From DASRIA01 sp963724065 (GTDB taxonomy: Bacteria > Actinomycetota > Thermoleophilia > Solirubrobacterales > JBBDJG01): a stretch of DNA of 64,000 nt. The stretch is from contig CAVRTB010000006.1 of NCBI GenBank assembly GCA_963724065.1, forward strand, positions 248,001 through 312,000. Reading direction: 5' to 3'. A model generated the notes under the pieces. The model was not told the origin of the DNA. It saw nothing but the letters and a program-made list of their open reading frames with translations, and did not search any database. The number at the start of each line of letters is the position of its first letter. The stretch's first letter is position 1. Below, piece by piece: positions 60,958 through 64,000 of the stretch. The position numbers and the translations under genes are program-made.

Positions 60958-63108
60958 CTAGGCGCGCGCCTCGGTTCCCGTCAGCGGCGAGGGCTCGACG
61001 CGCAGTAGCCGGGCCGGCCAGGCCGGCAGCCACCAGTTCCAGCGGCCCATCAGCGCGATCACGGCGGGCACGATCAATGCGCGGATCACCGTTGCATCGA
61101 GCAGGATCCCGGCCGCGAGGCCCGTGGCCATCATCTTCAGATCGGTTCCCGGGCCGGACGCCATCGCGACAAACGCCAGGAACAGGATCAGCGCCGCGCT
61201 CGTGACCAGCCGCCCGGTGCGGGCGATGCCCTGGATCACGGCCGTCTCGGTCGAGCCGGTGCGGTCGTACTCCTCGCGCATGCGCGAGAGGATGAACACC
61301 TCGTAGTCCATCGAGAGACCGAACAGGAACGCGAAGATCATCAGCGGCATCCAGGACGGGATCGAGCCCGTCGCCTCGATGCCGAAGAGCGCCTCCGAGC
61401 CGTAGCCGTGCTGCCAGACCAGCACGAGCACGCCCCATGCGGCGGCCACGCTCAGGATATTGAGCACGATCGCCTTGGCCGGCAGGAGCAGCGAGCGGAA
61501 TGCGCGCGCGAGCAGGATGAACGTCGTGATCGTGATCAGCGCGATCATCAGCGGGAAGCTGCCGTAGACGAGGTCGATGAAGTCCGAATTGGAGGCCGGC
61601 TGGCCGCCTACGCGCACATCGGGACCAGCGGCATGCGCCGTCTCGCGGACGGCCGCGAGCGTGGCCTCGCCCTCGCTCGATCCGCTGTCGGGCACCTGGA
61701 TCGCCTCCACGAGCGCGGTCCCGTCGCGCCGCCAGTCGCTGTCCGCGGGCGCCACGGCGCCGTGGATGCCGTCGACCTGGCTGAGGTCCGCGGCCACCTT
61801 TCGCGGGTCGGTGTCGCCCTCGATCAGGATCTCGTGGGGGAGCAGTGCGCCCTCGCCGATGCCTGCCTGCTCGAGCGCAACGAGGCCGTCCTTGGCGTCG
61901 CCCGACTTCGCGACCGTGTTCGCGTCGGAGGCGCCCAGCTGGAGGTCCGTGGACGCGACGACGAGCGCGAGCACCACCGCCATGCCCGCGCCGGCTGCCA
62001 GCCAGCGGTGCCGTGCGACGGCCTGCGCCCAACGGGTCCATGCCCGGCTCGCCCTGTCGTCGGTGCGCCGGTGCGGCCAGTCGAGCCGCGGCCCGAGCTT
62101 CGCCAGGACGACCGGCAGCAGCGTGATCGCGACCAGCGTCGAGACCAGTGGGATCAACAGGCCCGCGTAGCCCATCGAACGCAGGAACGGCAGGGGCAGC
62201 GCGATCAGCGCGAACAGGCCGATCGCGACCGTGATGCCGCTGAAGACGACCGCTCTGCCGCCGGTCTCCATCGCGCGCTGCACCGCCGCCTCACCGCTCG
62301 CTCCGTGGGCGCGCTCCTCACGCCAGCGAGACACCACGATCAGCGAGTAGTCGATCGCCACGCCGAGCCCGATCAGCGCGATCAAGAACTGCACGATCGG
62401 CGACACGCTGGTCAGCTCGGTCAGACCCAGCAACAGGAGGAACGTGGTCATGATCGAGACGATCGCCATGAAGATCGGGATCACCGCGAGGAAAGAGGCA
62501 AACACGAAGGTCAGCACGAGGAGCGCGCCGAGGCCGCCGATCAGCGCCTCGATCAGCACGCCCGGACCCTCGTTGTCCGCGCCTGAGTCCTCGGTCAGCG
62601 CGTCGAACCCGGTCAGGTGGACAGGAGCGCCGCCGACGGTGGCACCGCGCAGCGCCGCACTTGCCGCCTTTTCGGCGCGCGGGTTCTCGCCGAACGCCGA
62701 GTCCGGATCTGGTTGCGGGTAGACGACTGCGAACGCGGTGCGCCCGTCGTCGGAGACGAAGGTCCGGTCGCCGGTCGACGCATAGGAGGCGATGCGGGAC
62801 TGCGGAAGCCGTTCGCCCAGGCGGCGGTCGATCCGCGCGAGCTCCGCGCGCACCCCGGGGGAGTCAACGGTCTCGCCCTGCGGCAGCGTGACCACCGGTA
62901 TCAGCGGGACAGTGTCGCCGCCCGTGCCCTGGTAGCGCTTGGCGATCTCGACGTTGGTCTCCCAGCCCTCCTTGTCCGGGACCGAGAACTCCGGATCGAG
63001 CGCGTCCGTGGCGGGGCCCGAGGCCATGATCCCGGCGATCGTGAGAACGATCCAACCGAGAACGACGATGCGCTTGTGCGCGAGAACCCATCGGGTCAGC
63101 GTGGCCAC
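60958..63108 (-). CDS. MMPL/RND-family membrane transporter
   Basis: A 716-residue protein with two repeated halves: an N-terminal helix, an external domain (about 35-180), five to six helices (about 185-340), then a second external domain and helix bundle. The Asp-Tyr pairs that carry protons are at Asp253-Tyr254 (GVAIDYSL) and Asp601-Tyr602 (GLSMDYEVF). MMPL proteins export lipids or drugs; cargo unknown. GTG start with AGGAGGT 5 nt upstream. Confidence 0.9.
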   Translation of the reverse strand: MATLTRWVLAHKRIVVLGWIVLTIAGIMASGPATDALDPEFSVPDKEGWETNVEIAKRYQGTGGDTVPLIPVVTLPQGETVDSPGVRAELARIDRRLGERLPQSRIASYASTGDRTFVSDDGRTAFAVVYPQPDPDSAFGENPRAEKAASAALRGATVGGAPVHLTGFDALTEDSGADNEGPGVLIEALIGGLGALLVLTFVFASFLAVIPIFMAIVSIMTTFLLLLGLTELTSVSPIVQFLIALIGLGVAIDYSLIVVSRWREERAHGASGEAAVQRAMETGGRAVVFSGITVAIGLFALIALPLPFLRSMGYAGLLIPLVSTLVAITLLPVVLAKLGPRLDWPHRRTDDRASRAWTRWAQAVARHRWLAAGAGMAVVLALVVASTDLQLGASDANTVAKSGDAKDGLVALEQAGIGEGALLPHEILIEGDTDPRKVAADLSQVDGIHGAVAPADSDWRRDGTALVEAIQVPDSGSSEGEATLAAVRETAHAAGPDVRVGGQPASNSDFIDLVYGSFPLMIALITITTFILLARAFRSLLLPAKAIVLNILSVAAAWGVLVLVWQHGYGSEALFGIEATGSIPSWMPLMIFAFLFGLSMDYEVFILSRMREEYDRTGSTETAVIQGIARTGRLVTSAALILFLAFVAMASGPGTDLKMMATGLAAGILLDATVIRALIVPAVIALMGRWNWWLPAWPARLLRVEPSPLTGTEARA

Positions 63109-63430
63109 GGACTACCTCCTTGGAAAGCAGGGCGGAGCGGAACGTTATGCGGCGCGGCGGCGTCCACGAGACTCCGGAATTAATCCATATTTTCCTGATC
63201 CCGGGAAGTACCTGCACCCGACCGTAAACGAGGTCATAGACCCCGATCCGCACCGCTTGTCGGGATTGTTACTACGCGCGTTGTCCTATATGACACGCAC
63301 TGAGGCGCTACATGCCGTAGCGGGCACGCCGGGGGAGGGCGACGGGTATTAGAGCCGCTCCTGAGGCGCGATGGCTTTGCGATGGCCGTCTCTATTTTGA
63401 TCCCGACAGGAGCACTAGGAGGTGTTGTCC
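63109..63430. other. AT-richer intergenic region, probable divergent promoter region
   Basis: 322 nt without a gene. It contains an AT-rich patch near 63175-63200 and possible -35/-10 elements TTGTTA and TATATG around 63266-63296 facing the plus-strand surface-protein gene. I see no tRNA, repeat family member or clear hairpin. Confidence 0.4.
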
Positions 63431-64000
63431 GTGTCTGGGCTACTTAAGAGCCCCAAGACGGGCTTGGTCGTACTGGTCGCGCTGTTGACGTTCGCCCTCA
63501 CGGCGGCCAGCGGCTTCGGCTGGGGCACGACCGAGCAGCCCCCCAAGGACAAGTCCGGCGAGCACGCCGGCAAGGGGAACGACAAGGGTCACGGTGAGAC
63601 CGGCGAAGAAAAGGAATCTGAGGGCAAGGGGGAGCACGGCAAGGAAGAGGAAGGCAAGGGCGGCCCGAAGCCGGCACCACAGCCGCCGCCGGCCGGCGAG
63701 GTCGACAACACGAACACGAACACCAATACGAACACGGTGAACAACCAGGTGACGAACCAGGTCACCAACAACGTGAGCACGCAGGTGCAGGCCAACGCCG
63801 AGGCCGAGGCAAAGGCCGAGGCCGAGGCGGAGACGCAGGTGAATAGCGAGAGCCAGGGTGGCCCCGAGCTCGCGCAGACCGAGACCGAGGACCAGGGGTC
63901 CTCGGGCGGCGGTCAGTCATCCGCCGGGAGCCAGCCCGCCGAGCTCGCGAGCACCGGCGTGAACGTCGGCGCACTGGGCCTGATCGGCGCACTTTGCATC
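63431..64000 (+). CDS. Surface protein with LAxTG sorting signal, C-terminus cut by window edge
   Basis: The first 190 residues are visible. A signal peptide (LVVLVALLTFALTAASGFG) is followed by a Lys/Glu/Gly-rich stretch, a Pro stretch, Asn/Thr repeats (NTNTNTNTNTV), Gln/Val/Asn repeats, and Ala/Glu alternation. Near the edge, PAELASTGVNVGALGLIGAL is an LAxTG-type sortase motif followed by a hydrophobic segment; a short membrane-anchor tail should follow beyond 64000. Start is GTG with AGGAGGT 7 nt upstream. Low complexity prevents functional assignment; probably a cell-wall-linked, flexible protein. Confidence 0.8.
   Translation, partial: MSGLLKSPKTGLVVLVALLTFALTAASGFGWGTTEQPPKDKSGEHAGKGNDKGHGETGEEKESEGKGEHGKEEEGKGGPKPAPQPPPAGEVDNTNTNTNTNTVNNQVTNQVTNNVSTQVQANAEAEAKAEAEAETQVNSESQGGPELAQTETEDQGSSGGGQSSAGSQPAELASTGVNVGALGLIGALCI

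Overview
The window reads as a chromosomal segment of a high-GC actinobacterium. Three features point towards the class Thermoleophilia (Solirubrobacterales-like), but this is an inference from gene content without a marker gene: a complete coenzyme F420 pathway with an F420-type luciferase-like oxidoreductase, two secreted beta-propeller (PD40/TolB-like) proteins sharing a C-terminal domain that starts near a PKGATP motif, and many GTG/TTG starts with a TANNNT -10 box only 6-10 nt upstream (apparently leaderless). There is no phage, integrase, transposase or CRISPR. Non-coding content is three tRNAs (Leu-CAA, Leu-UAG, Trp-CCA), terminator hairpins and a family of dispersed palindromic repeats.

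Layout. 0-5.2 kb: minus-strand cluster of a CBS-methyltransferase fusion, acyl-CoA synthetase, class III aminotransferase and DUF255 thioredoxin-fold protein (runs off the left edge). 5.3-15 kb: central carbon block with malyl-CoA lyase, a malate thiokinase-like CoA ligase pair and a small ferredoxin on minus, then acyl-CoA dehydrogenase, SCP2, MaoC hydratase and GTP-PEP carboxykinase on plus. 15-20 kb: moaA, an F420-dependent oxidoreductase, a secreted alpha/beta hydrolase. 19.8-24.4 kb: a frameshifted methylmalonyl-CoA-mutase-type gene, an MBL hydrolase with ClpS, and crotonyl-CoA carboxylase/reductase (ccr). 24.5-32.7 kb: marR-MFS efflux operon, PD40 protein, lipoprotein, PlsC acyltransferase, ygfZ, aquaporin. 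32.8-38.2 kb: F420 biosynthesis (fbiC facing npdG-cofD-cofC-cofE). 38.2-44.5 kb: second PD40 protein, P450, SDR, HMG-CoA lyase, polytopic membrane protein. 44.5-51 kb: frameshifted enoyl-CoA hydratase, 3-hydroxybutyryl-CoA dehydrogenase, acyl-CoA carboxylase beta subunit, SDR, acetyl/propionyl-CoA synthetase. 51-64 kb: M28-like protein with altered metal ligands, tRNAs, L,D-transpeptidase, B12-binding-like protein, FAD oxidoreductase, second P450, TetR with MBL protein, MMPL transporter, and a partial LAxTG surface protein.

How the genes fit together. The carbon genes cover most of an ethylmalonyl-CoA-type route for acetyl-CoA assimilation: acetate/propionate activation, 3-hydroxybutyryl-CoA dehydrogenase, crotonase, Ccr, a B12 mutase catalytic subunit, an acyl-CoA dehydrogenase, a MaoC hydratase and malyl-CoA lyase, with propionyl-CoA carboxylase beta and PEP carboxykinase as outlets. 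Thiolase, epimerase, the B12-binding mutase subunit and the biotin carboxylase subunit are not in the window. The F420 genes supply the cofactor used by the luciferase-like oxidoreductase. Two metabolic genes (mutase, enoyl-CoA hydratase) each carry one single-base frameshift in a short G/C run. These may be sequence errors or real lesions. The most distinctive non-coding signal is a palindrome family with 10-16 bp arms and a constant 26-nt spacer, present in four intergenic copies.
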